Below are positions 49,185 to 59,161 of a DNA stretch of 64,000 bases, piece after piece (position 1 is the first letter of the stretch; each line of letters starts with the position of its first letter). A program made the translations under genes and the position numbers. Location of the stretch: the NCBI RefSeq assembly GCF_002216775.1, contig NZ_CP022315.1, positions 868,001 through 932,000 on the forward strand. The letters are read 5' to 3'. This DNA comes from Virgibacillus phasianinus (lineage in GTDB: Bacteria; Bacillota; Bacilli; Bacillales; Amphibacillaceae). The notes beneath the pieces are model-generated. The model was not told where the DNA came from. It made no database searches and saw nothing but the letters and a program-made list of their open reading frames with translations.

Positions 49185-50231
49185 ATGGTTCAGGATATTT
49201 CATTAAATAAATTATTCGAAATGCAAAGTAAAGAAAACCACACGATGATCGATGTCCGTTCTCCAAAGGAATTTGAAGAGGCAACCATTCCTGGAAGCAT
49301 TAATATTCCGGTTTTTGATAATGATGAACGTGCTGAAGTGGGAACCATCTATAAACAAAAGGGACCTGATGCCGCAAAGGAACGGGGACTGGAAATATTC
49401 TCGGCAAAGCTTCCCGACTTTATCAAAACGTTTAGCAGTATAAAAACCTCCAAAACAGTCTTTTGCTGGCGAGGAGGTATGCGCAGCAAAACTGCCGCTA
49501 CAGTCCTGGATTTAATGGGTAATCATGCCTTTCGATTAAGTGGCGGTATCCGGTCTTACCGGCAATGGGTTGTTCAATCATTGAACAATTTTACGATCAC
49601 ATCAAAAGCCTACGTAATAAACGGTTATACTGGATCTGGAAAGACTATTCTCTTAGAAAAATTGCAGGAAAGCGGCTACCCTGTTCTTGATTTAGAGGGA
49701 ATGGCAAGTCATCGCGGTTCGATTTTCGGTCAAATTGGTCTGAAACCCAGCAACCAGAAAAAGTTTGAATCACTGTTACTTGATAGGTTATTACACTATC
49801 AAAATTCACCCTTTATTTTCATGGAAGGTGAAAGCAAACGGATTGGTAAAGTAACCATCCCTGATTTCTTATACAATCATAAGGAAGAAGGGACGCAGAT
49901 TTTCATCAATCTCCCTACAGATGAACGCGTGAAAAATATTTTGGATGATTACCAGCCTTGGAACTATCCTGAAAAATTTATGGAGGCCTTTCTCCTGATT
50001 AAAAAGCGGATCCATACTCCTATTGCCAAAGCAATTCATGAGCATTTAGCGAACGAGGAGTTTAGCTCTGCCGTTCAGTTGTTGCTTGAATATTATTATG
50101 ATCCACGCTATGAGCATGCTGCCAAGGCGTATTCAGATGATAAAAAAATCATGATATATGCACAAACAATTGATGAAGCATTCAACCAGATTCAACACTT
50201 GCTAAAAGAAAAAGAATATAACGTGAGGTGA
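49185..50231 (+). CDS. mnmH: tRNA 2-selenouridine synthase (SelU)
   Basis: A 348-aa protein that replaces sulfur of 2-thiouridine at the tRNA wobble position with selenium. The rhodanese domain (about 1-130) holds the active cysteine in [11 protein letters not shown]; the P-loop domain (about 140-340) has Walker A GYTGSGKT and the SelU-typical [10 protein letters not shown] and [14 protein letters not shown]. It sits after selD. No selA or selB is in the window, so selenium use here may serve only tRNA. The stop overlaps the ribosome site of the next gene. Confidence 0.95.
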   Translation: MVQDISLNKLFEMQSKENHTMIDVRSPKEFEEATIPGSINIPVFDNDERAEVGTIYKQKGPDAAKERGLEIFSAKLPDFIKTFSSIKTSKTVFCWRGGMRSKTAATVLDLMGNHAFRLSGGIRSYRQWVVQSLNNFTITSKAYVINGYTGSGKTILLEKLQESGYPVLDLEGMASHRGSIFGQIGLKPSNQKKFESLLLDRLLHYQNSPFIFMEGESKRIGKVTIPDFLYNHKEEGTQIFINLPTDERVKNILDDYQPWNYPEKFMEAFLLIKKRIHTPIAKAIHEHLANEEFSSAVQLLLEYYYDPRYEHAAKAYSDDKKIMIYAQTIDEAFNQIQHLLKEKEYNVR

Positions 50232-50236
50232 ACCTT

Positions 50237-50674
50237 GTGAAGATTTATGTAGATGCTGACGCCTGTCCTGTAAAAGACACTATCATTTCAATAGCTGCTG
50301 ACGCTGCAATTCCAGTAACGCTTGTCAAAAGCTTCGCCCATTTTTCTCATGGAGACGAGGCACCAGGCGTTGAAACGGTCTACGTTGACACTGGTGCCGA
50401 TTCTGCCGATTTTCGAATCATGCAATTAGCGGGGCAAGGCGACATTATTATCACACAGGACTATGGATTAGCATCTCTTGCATTAGGTAAAGGCTGCATC
50501 ATTCTACATCATAAAGGTTTTGAATATACTCAGGAAAATATTGATCAACTGCTTCACACCCGCTATACAAGTGCTATGGCAAGGAAAAGCGGCAAGCGTA
50601 CAAAAGGTCCTAAAGCTTTCACAGAAGAAGATCAGCAGAAGTTTCGGGATCTCCTTCTGAGGAAGATTAGATAG
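50237..50674 (+). CDS. YaiI/YqxD family protein (DUF188, UPF0178)
   Basis: A 145-aa protein of a PIN-like fold family: [13 protein letters not shown] at the N terminus, then [33 protein letters not shown] with the conserved acidic residues, and a basic end ([12 protein letters not shown]). Nuclease activity is suspected for the family but not shown. The start is GTG at 50237, six bases after GAGGTG. Five bases after mnmH, so cotranscribed with selD-mnmH. Confidence 0.9.
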   Translation: MKIYVDADACPVKDTIISIAADAAIPVTLVKSFAHFSHGDEAPGVETVYVDTGADSADFRIMQLAGQGDIIITQDYGLASLALGKGCIILHHKGFEYTQENIDQLLHTRYTSAMARKSGKRTKGPKAFTEEDQQKFRDLLLRKIR

Positions 50675-50683
50675 CTTAGAAGA

Positions 50684-51103
50684 CTACCCCAGCTGCTTCT
50701 GCAAAAAGTATAGAGCATATCCTTTTGGATGGTCATCAAGCTTACCAAAGATTTCATAATCATTCTTTTGGTAGAAACCTGGTGCCTGAAAACTAAATGA
50801 ATCCAAATATATCAATCTGCACTTTTGTTCCCTTGCATAGTCTTCCAATCGCTCAAGCAAGAGGGATCCATACCCATCTTTTCGATAACGTTTATCTACC
50901 CATAAAAATTCAATATGTATGTGATGCCAAAACATATTTGCTGTGATACCGCCAATGATTTCTCCGTTATCATCCTTCAGCATAAAAGCAATATCTTCAT
51001 TTGCTGTTTTAATTTCATCCGGTAATTCTTCCATATTGTACTCAACTACTTTTTTCTTGATGAAATTAAAATCCTGTTGGTCAAATTGATCTGTAATATT
51101 CAT
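50684..51103 (-). CDS. GNAT family N-acetyltransferase
   Basis: A 139-aa GNAT protein: IGGITANMFWHHIHIEFLWVDKRYRKDGYGSLLLERLEDYA gives the central strands and the acetyl-CoA loop (RKDGYG), followed by YLDSFSFQAPGFYQKNDYEIFG. This version resembles the small bacillary GNATs without assigned substrate. AGGAGGG precedes ATG 51103. It ends 9 nt from the convergent yaiI-like gene, with no terminator visible between them. Confidence 0.87.
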   Translation of the reverse strand: MNITDQFDQQDFNFIKKKVVEYNMEELPDEIKTANEDIAFMLKDDNGEIIGGITANMFWHHIHIEFLWVDKRYRKDGYGSLLLERLEDYAREQKCRLIYLDSFSFQAPGFYQKNDYEIFGKLDDHPKGYALYFLQKQLG

Positions 51104-51283
51104 TCTGTGCTACCCTCCTAAGTTTAGTTAGTTTATTAGTCTATCATACTACCACTAGTTCACTTGGGCTACTTTTTAGTGGTTGTCGATACCAAAAACT
51201 GTGGCAAGACCATATCGAATTTACCGATTAATCTGATATACTATGGAAGGTTAGCAATTTGTATGGTATTGGGGGAAATCACA

Positions 51284-52966
51284 ATGTATCAACAAATCAA
51301 ACATTTATCGATTGAAAAGCAAATTGAATATGTAACACGTCAGTTAATTGCTATCGAAAGTATTAATGGAACAGCAGGAGAAGTCGAACTAGCTAACACT
51401 GTCCAAAGATGGCTGCAGACTTTTCCATACTTTGAAAAAGATCCTGCAAATGTTTGGGAGCAATACATTCCAAATGATTCAATTGGCAGGAAAAATATTT
51501 TTGCTTTTTTACGTAGTCCATCAGGTTCAAGCAAAACAATTATTTATCATGCACATATGGACACAGTAGGGGTGGACGACTTCGGAAATATGAAAATGCA
51601 TTCTTTGAACTCAGATGCACTAGAATCCTATTTTAAAAAGTATCCATTTAATCAAGAAGTACAAAAAGATGCGCTTTCTGGTGATTACTTATTTGGCCGT
51701 GGTTCTGTCGATATGCAAAGCGGTTTAGCCGTTCACATTGCCAATCTACTCTACTTTTCTGAACATCTTGATGAACTGCCAGGCAACATTTTATTTATGA
51801 CCAATTCGGATGAAGAAAGTCAGCATAAGGGCGTTACAACGTCCATATCCGAAATCAATCGGTTAAAAAAGGAAGAAGGTCTTGATTATGTCGCAGCAAT
51901 CAATACTGATTTCATCACACCAATGTACAAGGGCGATCCACACAGATACATATATACAGGATCTGCAGGTAAACTGTTGCCAAGCTTTTATATCTATGGA
52001 AGAGAAACGCATGTTGGCGATACCTTATCTGGAATCGACCCAACGCTTATATCATCAGAAATAAATAGACGTATCAATAACAATCTAGACTTAACTGAAA
52101 ATATTGATGGGGAACTTATTTTACCGCCGTCGTGCTTATATCAAAAAGACACGAAGACTTCATATAATGTACAAACTCCAAAAAGCAGCTATTTATATTT
52201 CAACTACTTTATTTATGAGTCTACTGGAAAAGAAGTAATGGACCGGTTGGAGGAAATTACGAATGAAGCTTGTTTACAACTTGCTGAAACAGCTGCACAG
52301 CAGTACGGCGAATTTGCGGAGCGGAGTAATTTACCGGCAGCAGTAAATAATCAAAGGTGGAATATTGAAGTCACTACCCTTGCAGATTTTATTTTAAAAC
52401 TAGAAGCTATGGGCCTTGACCCGAGATCTAAATCGAAACAGGTAGTTACAGAATATCGTCATTTAGATGAAAGAATGCTTTGTTTTAAAATAGCAGAGGA
52501 GTTGCAGCAGCTAGATCCTGATAAAAAGCCAAGGGTTATCATTTTCTTTGCTCCCCCGTATTTGCCTCACAACTTTCTAAATGAGAATAAAGAAAAGGAT
52601 AAAAAATTACTACAGATGATTCACGAAACAATTGATCATGCCAGCAAAGAATCAAATGAGGTATTTTCTATCAATAAATTTTTCCCATATTTAGCTGATG
52701 GAAGCTTCCTTTCGCTACATGAAACAGATGAGGAAATCTCGGCGCTCGTTGATAATTTTCCAGAAATCGAAACACTTTATCCGATCCCATTCAATGACAT
52801 TCGAAAGCTGGATGTTCCTTCCATTAATATGGGGGTTTACGGCAAAGATGGCCATAAGTGGACAGAGCGCGTTTATAAACCATATTCATTTGGGGTTCTT
52901 CCAACATTGATAAGAGATACCACCGTTCGATTGTTAACGGCATTTCATGATTCGCAAATCAAATAA
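51284..52966 (+). CDS. M20 family peptidase, RocB-like (arginine utilisation)
   Basis: A 560-aa zinc peptidase-fold protein. Metal ligands: His and Asp in IYHAHMDTVG, the bridging Asp in GRGSVDMQSGLAVH, the acidic pair in TNSDEESQHKG, Asp in AINTDFITP and His in GKDGHKWTERVY. The great length and the opening (KHLSIEKQIEYVTRQLIAIESINGTAGE) fit RocB, encoded in arginine-catabolism loci of B. subtilis; its reaction is unproven. GGGGGA lies nine bases before ATG 51284; the frame upstream to 51164 lacks a ribosome site. No other roc gene is nearby. Confidence 0.88.
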   Translation: MYQQIKHLSIEKQIEYVTRQLIAIESINGTAGEVELANTVQRWLQTFPYFEKDPANVWEQYIPNDSIGRKNIFAFLRSPSGSSKTIIYHAHMDTVGVDDFGNMKMHSLNSDALESYFKKYPFNQEVQKDALSGDYLFGRGSVDMQSGLAVHIANLLYFSEHLDELPGNILFMTNSDEESQHKGVTTSISEINRLKKEEGLDYVAAINTDFITPMYKGDPHRYIYTGSAGKLLPSFYIYGRETHVGDTLSGIDPTLISSEINRRINNNLDLTENIDGELILPPSCLYQKDTKTSYNVQTPKSSYLYFNYFIYESTGKEVMDRLEEITNEACLQLAETAAQQYGEFAERSNLPAAVNNQRWNIEVTTLADFILKLEAMGLDPRSKSKQVVTEYRHLDERMLCFKIAEELQQLDPDKKPRVIIFFAPPYLPHNFLNENKEKDKKLLQMIHETIDHASKESNEVFSINKFFPYLADGSFLSLHETDEEISALVDNFPEIETLYPIPFNDIRKLDVPSINMGVYGKDGHKWTERVYKPYSFGVLPTLIRDTTVRLLTAFHDSQIK

Positions 52967-52971
52967 GATAG

Positions 52972-53011
52972 GGAAAGGGCGTAAACCCAAATATGAATTT
53001 ACGCCCTTTCC
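52972..53011. terminator. Bidirectional terminator between convergent genes
   Basis: GGAAAGGGCGTAAA pairs with TTTACGCCCTTTCC, a perfect 14-bp stem around 12 nt. Confidence 0.88.
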
Positions 53012-53014
53012 ACG

Positions 53015-54208
53015 TTACTTCTTCTCTACAACCAACACTTTTAGATAATTTCCCTGCGGGTAGCTTCGGTTAACTTTAAAATCAGCCGGCAATGAAAATT
53101 CCTCCAGGATTTTATATGATGTATTGGTTTCCTTAAAGGCTTTGTCTAGGAAGCCTTTAAATTTCCGCATACCAAACGATGCATTATTCGTTGAAGCCAC
53201 AATAATCCCATTTTTTTCAGTAATGGCAATGGTATCCTTAATTAATGCCGGATAATCCTTGGCTGTACTGAACGTGTGCTTTTTGGATCTTGCAAAGCTT
53301 GGAGGATCAAGAATAACCAAATCGAACTTCAATTCTTTCCGCTTCGCATATTTAAAATACGCAAAGACATCCATTACCTTGATATCCTGCTGCTCAAAAT
53401 CAATGCCATTCACACTAAACTGCTCAATTGTCTTACTTTTACTTCGTTTCGCAAGATCCACATTTGTGGTCTGTACTGCTCCGCCAAGCGCTGCAGCGAC
53501 GGAAAATGCTCCTGTATATGAAAAAGTGTTTAATACATTTTTGTCTTTGGCATACTTATCCCGAATCGCTTTTCTGACCTGCCGTTGATCAAGAAAGACA
53601 CCTACCATTGCACCATCATTTAAATAAACCGCATAGTTCATCCCATTCTCTTTTACAATAATCGGAAATTCACCACGAGTTCCCTTTACAAAATCATCGT
53701 CGTCAATGTATTGTCCCTTTGTATCAAACCGTTTCTTTTCATAAATTGCTTTATAATTACAAAGCTCATCAAGGGCGTCGATAACCTGCGCTTTGAATGT
53801 ATAGATGCCTGCGCTATACCAATTGATCAAGTAATCTCCGTCAAAATAGTCAATGGTCAATCCGCCAATTCCATCTCCTTCTCCGTTAAATACGCGGAAT
53901 GCGGTTGTTTCGGTATTGTGATAAAAGGATTCTCTGGCGTTCACCGCTGCTTCGATCCTTGATTTAAAAAATTGAAAATCAATTGCCTCGTTTTTGTTAT
54001 ACGTAAGGATCCAACCGAGTCCCTTATTCTGCTTCCCATAATACCCCTTGGCAATAAATTGACGGGCTTGGTCGTAAAGGTGAACAATACTTCCTTCTTC
54101 CTTCAGTACATTTGCATTCGCAATGGTGTCCCTACTGATTAATGGATAACCCTTTTTATATTCAATCGTATAATTCTGTTTTACGTTTAATTCAATTACA
54201 TTGCTCAT
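53015..54208 (-). CDS. Class I SAM-dependent rRNA methyltransferase (RlmI/YwbD-like)
   Basis: A 397-aa protein: N-terminal PUA-like region (about 1-80; KKGYPLISRDTIAN), a middle beta domain with FNGEGDGIGGLTIDYFDGDYL, and a Rossmann methyltransferase (about 200-390) with VLNTFSYTGAFSVAAALGGA (SAM loop), LDPPSFARSK (catalytic NPPY-equivalent DPPS) and the C-terminal RSYPQGNYLKVL. Members methylate C5 of cytosine in 23S rRNA. AGGATG lies upstream of ATG 54208. Monocistronic. Confidence 0.9.
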   Translation of the reverse strand: MSNVIELNVKQNYTIEYKKGYPLISRDTIANANVLKEEGSIVHLYDQARQFIAKGYYGKQNKGLGWILTYNKNEAIDFQFFKSRIEAAVNARESFYHNTETTAFRVFNGEGDGIGGLTIDYFDGDYLINWYSAGIYTFKAQVIDALDELCNYKAIYEKKRFDTKGQYIDDDDFVKGTRGEFPIIVKENGMNYAVYLNDGAMVGVFLDQRQVRKAIRDKYAKDKNVLNTFSYTGAFSVAAALGGAVQTTNVDLAKRSKSKTIEQFSVNGIDFEQQDIKVMDVFAYFKYAKRKELKFDLVILDPPSFARSKKHTFSTAKDYPALIKDTIAITEKNGIIVASTNNASFGMRKFKGFLDKAFKETNTSYKILEEFSLPADFKVNRSYPQGNYLKVLVVEKK

Positions 54209-54283
54209 ATTTTCATCCTAACAGCTTTTTCTTTTATTATCGCATGCTGATGGAAAAAGGAAAAGGAGCGTACTTGACTACCT

Positions 54284-55477
54284 CTACCGATCCCCTTTTT
54301 CATAATAGCTGCACACTACTTGTCCAACTGCTTTTGCTGAAACCAGAAGTGCGCCTTCATCAATGTCAAACTTCGGATGATGATTGAAATAGACTTCATC
54401 CCCGCCTTTTGGTTTACAACCGATGAAAAAGAAGGTGCTTGGAATCTTTTCCGCATAGTAGGCAAAGTCCTCTGAACCTGAGAATTTCGGAAACTCAATA
54501 ACTTGTTTAATGTCTGGATCATGCATATTTTCAAGACTCGTTTTAACATTTTCCGTTAGTTCCGGGTCATTATAAAGTGGAGGATAATCAGCGGTGTACG
54601 TTAATTCACATTCCACACCAAATTCCGCCTCGATACCAGCAACGAGTCGATGAATCTCTTTGTCAATCACCTGCTGCGTCTGGTCATTCATATATCGGAC
54701 ATCCCCTTCCAGCTCAATCCGGTCTTTGATCACATTAAAGGTTCCTTTCCCATCAAATGAGCCTATAGTGACTACCCCAACCTCAAAAGGGTCTAAACGG
54801 CGGCTAACAACGGTCTGAACCGCTGTAACAAAATAGGATCCGGCGACAATAGCATCATTAGCCATATGTGGAGAAGATCCGTGTCCACCCACACCTTGAA
54901 TCGATAGCTTAAAATACGTTCTGCCTGCCATCGCATGACCAGCCCGGTATCCAACGTCCCCAACCGGATTTGTCGGGAAAATATGAATCCCAAAAACGTT
55001 ATCCACGTCATCAAGTGCACCAGATTCCACTATGCTTTTTGCTCCACCAGGGGGCGTTTCCTCAGCATGTTGATGAATGATTTTGATTGTACCAGGAATA
55101 GAATCTTTGAGCTGAATAAGGCAATCAGCAAGCACCAATAGGTAAGCTGTATGTGCATCATGCCCACATGCATGCATGACACCATCATTTTTTGATTTAA
55201 ATGCAACATCTGTCTCCTCAGTGATAGGCAGCGCATCGAAATCAGCACGGAGTCCAATCGTCTTACCAGGTTTACCGCCTTTTATCGTCACAATGATTCC
55301 ATACCCATTCCCAACGTTCCGCTCTATTTCTACATCTTTGCCCAGATAAAAATTAGCGATATACTGTGCGGTATTTTCTTCCTTAAACGATAGTTCAGGA
55401 TTTTCATGTAAATAACGGCGGATTTCAATCATTTCATCTTTCCGGTCTTCCAGCATTTTCATTAATTGCTCTCGCAT
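54284..55477 (-). CDS. M20D family amidohydrolase (N-acyl amino acid amidase type)
   Basis: A 397-aa metal-dependent amidohydrolase (HipO/AmaA group). Metal motifs: GVMHACGHDAHTA (cysteine and histidines), HAEETPPGGA (Glu pair) and the lid-domain histidine in GVGGHGSSPHMANDAI; late histidine in YFNHHPKFDIDE. Likely substrates are N-acylated amino acids or related amides. ATG 55477 has AAGGTGA eight bases upstream; a GTG at 55489 overlaps that site. Monocistronic. Confidence 0.92.
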   Translation of the reverse strand: MREQLMKMLEDRKDEMIEIRRYLHENPELSFKEENTAQYIANFYLGKDVEIERNVGNGYGIIVTIKGGKPGKTIGLRADFDALPITEETDVAFKSKNDGVMHACGHDAHTAYLLVLADCLIQLKDSIPGTIKIIHQHAEETPPGGAKSIVESGALDDVDNVFGIHIFPTNPVGDVGYRAGHAMAGRTYFKLSIQGVGGHGSSPHMANDAIVAGSYFVTAVQTVVSRRLDPFEVGVVTIGSFDGKGTFNVIKDRIELEGDVRYMNDQTQQVIDKEIHRLVAGIEAEFGVECELTYTADYPPLYNDPELTENVKTSLENMHDPDIKQVIEFPKFSGSEDFAYYAEKIPSTFFFIGCKPKGGDEVYFNHHPKFDIDEGALLVSAKAVGQVVCSYYEKGDR

Positions 55478-55682
55478 GTTCACACTCACCTTCCCATTAT
55501 CTATTTTCTATATCTAGTATACACCCTGTGTTTGATGAATATTGTTTTGACGTTTCGCTATCCTTTAACGAATATAAAAATACGCCTGAGGTCCTACACA
55601 CAATTATTGCTCTGGGTGCTTATTCCATTTTCAGGTATTCGTTATGATGGAATACACAAACATGGAAAGGGGATTTGGTTTA

Positions 55683-56231
55683 ATGGAACATAAGGTATAT
55701 CTACTTCTAACAGATACAGGTACACTTTTTACAAAAGTGATTAAATATTACACCAAAAAGCCGTACAATCATGCTTCTATTTCTTTTGATCCAAATTTAG
55801 TAAATGTATATAGCTTTGGAAGAAAAAACGCCAAAAATCCATTTGTTGGCGGATTTGTTAAGGAAAACATCCAAACAGGTTTATTTAAACAAGCAAGATG
55901 CGCTATTTACGGCTGTAATGTAACCGCTGCACAGGTTCGAAAAATAAATTGCTATATTAAAAAAATAGAGGCGCAAAAGCACCTCTATCGATACAATCTG
56001 TTAGGATTATTTGCTGTCATCTTAAACAAACCGCTGGAAAGGGAAAACACCTATTTCTGTTCGCAATTCGTCGCAACTGCCTTGGCAGAATCTGAAATCA
56101 TTGACTTCACAAAGCCATTGTCACTTATTACTCCACATGATCTGCAAAAGACAGCAAACTTCCAATTGGTCTATTCCGGGAGCCTTAAAGATTTCGTTGA
56201 AACGAAAACCATAGATTCGGCTATCATATAG
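55683..56231 (+). CDS. Permuted NlpC/P60-like (YiiX/YycO-type) cysteine peptidase-fold protein
   Basis: A 182-aa protein with a permuted papain-like fold: histidine in KKPYNHASISFD near residue 28 and cysteine in ENTYFCSQFVATAL near residue 131. In the family the order His before Cys is typical, and substrates are amides or lipids rather than peptides in some cases. No signal peptide. The start is set at ATG 55683, after AAAGGGGATTTGG; ATGs at 55644 and 55662 are alternatives. Convergent with the YaaH gene, five bases apart. Confidence 0.75.
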   Translation: MEHKVYLLLTDTGTLFTKVIKYYTKKPYNHASISFDPNLVNVYSFGRKNAKNPFVGGFVKENIQTGLFKQARCAIYGCNVTAAQVRKINCYIKKIEAQKHLYRYNLLGLFAVILNKPLERENTYFCSQFVATALAESEIIDFTKPLSLITPHDLQKTANFQLVYSGSLKDFVETKTIDSAII

Positions 56232-56236
56232 ATTTC

Positions 56237-57649
56237 CTACAGTTTTTTAACAATAAAGTTATCCCGAAGAACGGCCCAGTTTTCCGGGAACGGATTACCT
56301 AACACCCAATAACTTATGCCTCTTAGATTATAGTCTTTAACAGTATCATATTTAGCCTGCATGCTCCTGGCATCTTCAAACCAGACTTCATGCCGCTGGC
56401 CGCTTTCATCTGTATAACGGAAGAATGGCGCCTGATAGGTGGTATTGTACTGGATAGAGACGTTATATTTGGCGGCCAGTTGGACTGCTGCTTTTGGACT
56501 AATGGTTTGGGCAATGGTTCCTTCCTGCCATGGAATTTCCCAATTACGTCCATACAAAGGCACGCCCATCAGAATTTTGTTACGGGGAATAACGGTGACG
56601 GCAAAGTCCAATACTTCACGCACTTCATTAATTGGTGCAATTGCCCAAGGTCTACCGCCTGCCCAGCCCCACTCATAGGTCATAAGAATGACAAAATCGA
56701 CAATTTCACCATGGGCAGCATAATCATGTGCCTCATAAAGCAATCCGGATTGTTCTGCACTGATTTTTGGCGCCAAGGCAGTCGAAACGGTTAATCCCTC
56801 TGGGTGCAAACGAGCGACAAGCCGTCGTAAGAAAGCATTATAATTTTCCCGGTCCTCAGGATAAACATATTCAAAATCAATATTTAATCCTGTATAGCCC
56901 TTTTCCCGGATTTTTTCCAAAATATTTGTTATTAGGGTTTCCTGCAGATCAGGGTTTCTAAGTATGGTAGCTGCCAGATCCGAGTTAAATTCACTTTCTG
57001 TAAAATTTGTGAGTACAAGAAGTGGTGCAACATTGGTCTCTTGTGCTGCTTCCAACAGTTGTTCTTCCTGCATTTCGGTAATTGTACCGTCCGCACGAAC
57101 ACTATACATAAACGGGGAAAGGTACGTAAAATTGCTGCCTAACGCTAATACTTCCCTTCTTGCTTGTTCATTTGTTTGTGTAACATAAGCATTAACCTCT
57201 ATTACAGGTTTATTTACATTTGGAATTCTCAAGCGTTGCCCAGGATAGATATAAGATGAATTTGTAATATTATTCGCTTCGATAATTTGATTGACAGGCA
57301 CACCATATTGTTGAGCGATTCCCCACAAAAACTCCCCGACCTGGACCACGTGAACTGAATATGGCATCTCGAGCAATTGCCCAACAAAAATCAGGGAGGA
57401 ATTCGTAATATTATTCGCGCGAGCAAGCTCATTAACCGATACACCATACATTTGCGCAATTTCCCATAAAGTGTCACCTGGTCTAACAACATACTCCTGG
57501 TTTGGATTTGGGATTACGAGTGACTGCCCGACAACTAGTGTATCTGGACTATCAAGCTGGTTGAGCAATATTATCTGATTTATATCACTCCCATAATTCT
57601 GTGCTATTCTCCACAGCGTTTCCCCACGCTGCACTACATGTATTTCCAT
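56237..57649 (-). CDS. Spore germination glycosidase YaaH/SleL type with three LysM domains
   Basis: A 470-aa cortex-lytic glycosidase. Three LysM modules at about residues 2-46, 52-96 and 98-143 (HVVQRGETLWRIAQ, YVVRPGDTLWEIAQ, HVVQVGEFLWGIAQ), then a GH18 barrel (about 150-465) with the catalytic stretch YTGLNIDFEYVYPEDR. YaaH and SleL usually have two LysM; the third copy here is complete. Acts as N-acetylglucosaminidase or epimerase on spore cortex. No signal peptide, as for YaaH. ATG 57649 with AGGAG upstream. Confidence 0.92.
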   Translation of the reverse strand: MEIHVVQRGETLWRIAQNYGSDINQIILLNQLDSPDTLVVGQSLVIPNPNQEYVVRPGDTLWEIAQMYGVSVNELARANNITNSSLIFVGQLLEMPYSVHVVQVGEFLWGIAQQYGVPVNQIIEANNITNSSYIYPGQRLRIPNVNKPVIEVNAYVTQTNEQARREVLALGSNFTYLSPFMYSVRADGTITEMQEEQLLEAAQETNVAPLLVLTNFTESEFNSDLAATILRNPDLQETLITNILEKIREKGYTGLNIDFEYVYPEDRENYNAFLRRLVARLHPEGLTVSTALAPKISAEQSGLLYEAHDYAAHGEIVDFVILMTYEWGWAGGRPWAIAPINEVREVLDFAVTVIPRNKILMGVPLYGRNWEIPWQEGTIAQTISPKAAVQLAAKYNVSIQYNTTYQAPFFRYTDESGQRHEVWFEDARSMQAKYDTVKDYNLRGISYWVLGNPFPENWAVLRDNFIVKKL

Positions 57650-57796
57650 TTATACTCTCCTCCAATTATTCTATCTATCTGCCATGGTATTCAAGGAGGG
57701 CTTGTTTTGTTATAAGTGTGTGGGGAAATCCTTTGACTCAGATAATAAGTCAGCATATAATGTTTGTAAGGAAAAGTAAGGAATGGAGGTTTAGCT

Positions 57797-58054
57797 ATGT
57801 CATTAAGTGCCAAACTAACCAGCAAAGGACAAATTACAATACCGATTGAAATTAGACGTGCTCTTGGAGTGGAAACAGGTGATCAAATCTCCTTTACGAT
57901 TAATGAACACGGAATAGTGATGGACAAATTAAATCGGCCATTAACGATTCAAGAGAGATTCGCGGACTATGATCTTAAGAAATTAAATAAATGCTTGAAG
58001 GAATCTATGAAGGAATTTGATTCTGGTGACGATGTAGGGGGGGAAGATATATGA
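57797..58054 (+). CDS. mazE: MazE-type antitoxin (AbrB/SpoVT fold)
   Basis: An 85-aa protein: N-terminal AbrB-like DNA-binding swapped-hairpin domain (LSAKLTSKGQITIPIEIRRALGVETGDQISF) and an acidic helical tail (about 50-85) for toxin neutralisation. GGAGG precedes ATG 57797. The stop overlaps the toxin start by 4 nt (ATGA). It likely represses its own operon. This pair is of the ChpB/PemIK-like type, distinct from the housekeeping ndoAI pair. Confidence 0.87.
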   Translation: MSLSAKLTSKGQITIPIEIRRALGVETGDQISFTINEHGIVMDKLNRPLTIQERFADYDLKKLNKCLKESMKEFDSGDDVGGEDI

Positions 58055-58383
58055 CGACGTATAAGGCCAGACAAGGAGATATTATTCAACTTGACTTTAA
58101 TCCGCAAAAGGGTTTTGAGCAAAAGGGAAAAAGACCAGCAATTGTAGTAAGCAATAACTTTTTTAATAAACTTAGCAGTCTGGCCATCGTTTGTCCAATT
58201 TCTAATGTCTCCTCAAACTTCCCGCTAAATGTGAACCTCAATAACCAAACTAGAACAACAGGATCCATTCTTTGCCAACATGTCAAATCACTCGACCTTA
58301 CTGCAAGGAATGCAGAATTTACGGAGCCACTGCCAAAGAAATTATTGCAAGAGGTACTTAATATTATTCATAGTGAGTTTTAA
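58051..58383 (+). CDS. mazF: MazF family mRNA endoribonuclease toxin
   Basis: A 110-aa PemK/MazF fold toxin: RQGDIIQLDFNPQKGFEQKGKRPAIVVSNNFFN (catalytic Arg region and GxxQxGxRPA motif), IVCPISN, and CQHVKSLDLTARNAEF with the conserved DLTAR. Cuts mRNA at short specific sequences. GGGGGGGAAG precedes ATG 58051. Intact, so likely functional with its partner. Confidence 0.92.
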   Translation: MTTYKARQGDIIQLDFNPQKGFEQKGKRPAIVVSNNFFNKLSSLAIVCPISNVSSNFPLNVNLNNQTRTTGSILCQHVKSLDLTARNAEFTEPLPKKLLQEVLNIIHSEF

Positions 58384-58420
58384 GAACGCTTGTCACCACT
58401 CTAGTCAGGCTTTATTTTCA

Positions 58421-58459
58421 ATTTACGAGATACCTTCCAATAGGAAAGCATCTCGTAAA
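58421..58459. terminator. Hairpin between mazF and tenA
   Basis: TTTACGAGAT and ATCTCGTAAA with an inner TCC/GGA pairing. No clear T-run on either strand, so terminator function is tentative. Confidence 0.5.
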
Positions 58460-58468
58460 ATAACCTAC

Positions 58469-59161
58469 TTAATAACCAACTTTCACATAATCGCTAACCG
58501 GCCATTTTTCACTGGTGAATGCCATTTCCCAGAATAATAGTTCCAATTGACAGCTTTTACGGAATGCAGCCTTCATTTTTTCCCGCTCAGCAGGGCTAGC
58601 CTCATCAGCTAATCGATCTAATACCTTACGCATCTCCATGGTTGTATTAGCAACCTGTTCATCAGCATAGAATGAAATCCATGGATAAAATGGATGGTCT
58701 TCTGCTGGCTGATAGGATGTCATCAATTCCTGCCCAATTTCAAGATATGTCCATGGGCATGGCAAGAGAGCCGCAATAACTTCGCCAAGCCCTCCCATAT
58801 GTGCATGGTACATCATATGTTTAACATAATGATCAGCGGTTGGTGGCAGTGGATACCCTTGCAGTTCCTCATATCCGACACCAATCTGTTCACAAAAGTT
58901 ATTGTGTGGATGAATTTCGCTGTTCAAGACAAAGTCTATTTGATTATTAAAAAAGGCGATATCTTCGCGGGTGGTGGCCTTTGAGATGGCCATTCCATAA
59001 ATGTACATAAATGCATTCAAGTATTCATAATCGGCCTTGATATAATGGGCTAATGCCTCATTTGGGACACTGCCCTTTCCAATTCCCTGTACAAAAGAAT
59101 GATTAAAAATAGCTTCATACACATCTTGGTTTTCCTCACGTAACGTTTTAGTAAATGTCAT
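58469..59161 (-). CDS. tenA: TenA-type thiaminase II (aminopyrimidine aminohydrolase)
   Basis: A 230-aa helical hydrolase that salvages 4-amino-5-aminomethyl-2-methylpyrimidine from degraded thiamin. Family marks: the helix YIKADYEYLNAFMYIYGMAISKA, the catalytic cysteine in LLPCPWTYLEIG, and the C-terminal ELLFWEMAF. GGGAGG precedes ATG 59161. Its own TPP riboswitch lies 73 nt upstream, after thiW, so it is regulated apart from the genes before it. Confidence 0.93.
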   Translation of the reverse strand: MTFTKTLREENQDVYEAIFNHSFVQGIGKGSVPNEALAHYIKADYEYLNAFMYIYGMAISKATTREDIAFFNNQIDFVLNSEIHPHNNFCEQIGVGYEELQGYPLPPTADHYVKHMMYHAHMGGLGEVIAALLPCPWTYLEIGQELMTSYQPAEDHPFYPWISFYADEQVANTTMEMRKVLDRLADEASPAEREKMKAAFRKSCQLELLFWEMAFTSEKWPVSDYVKVGY

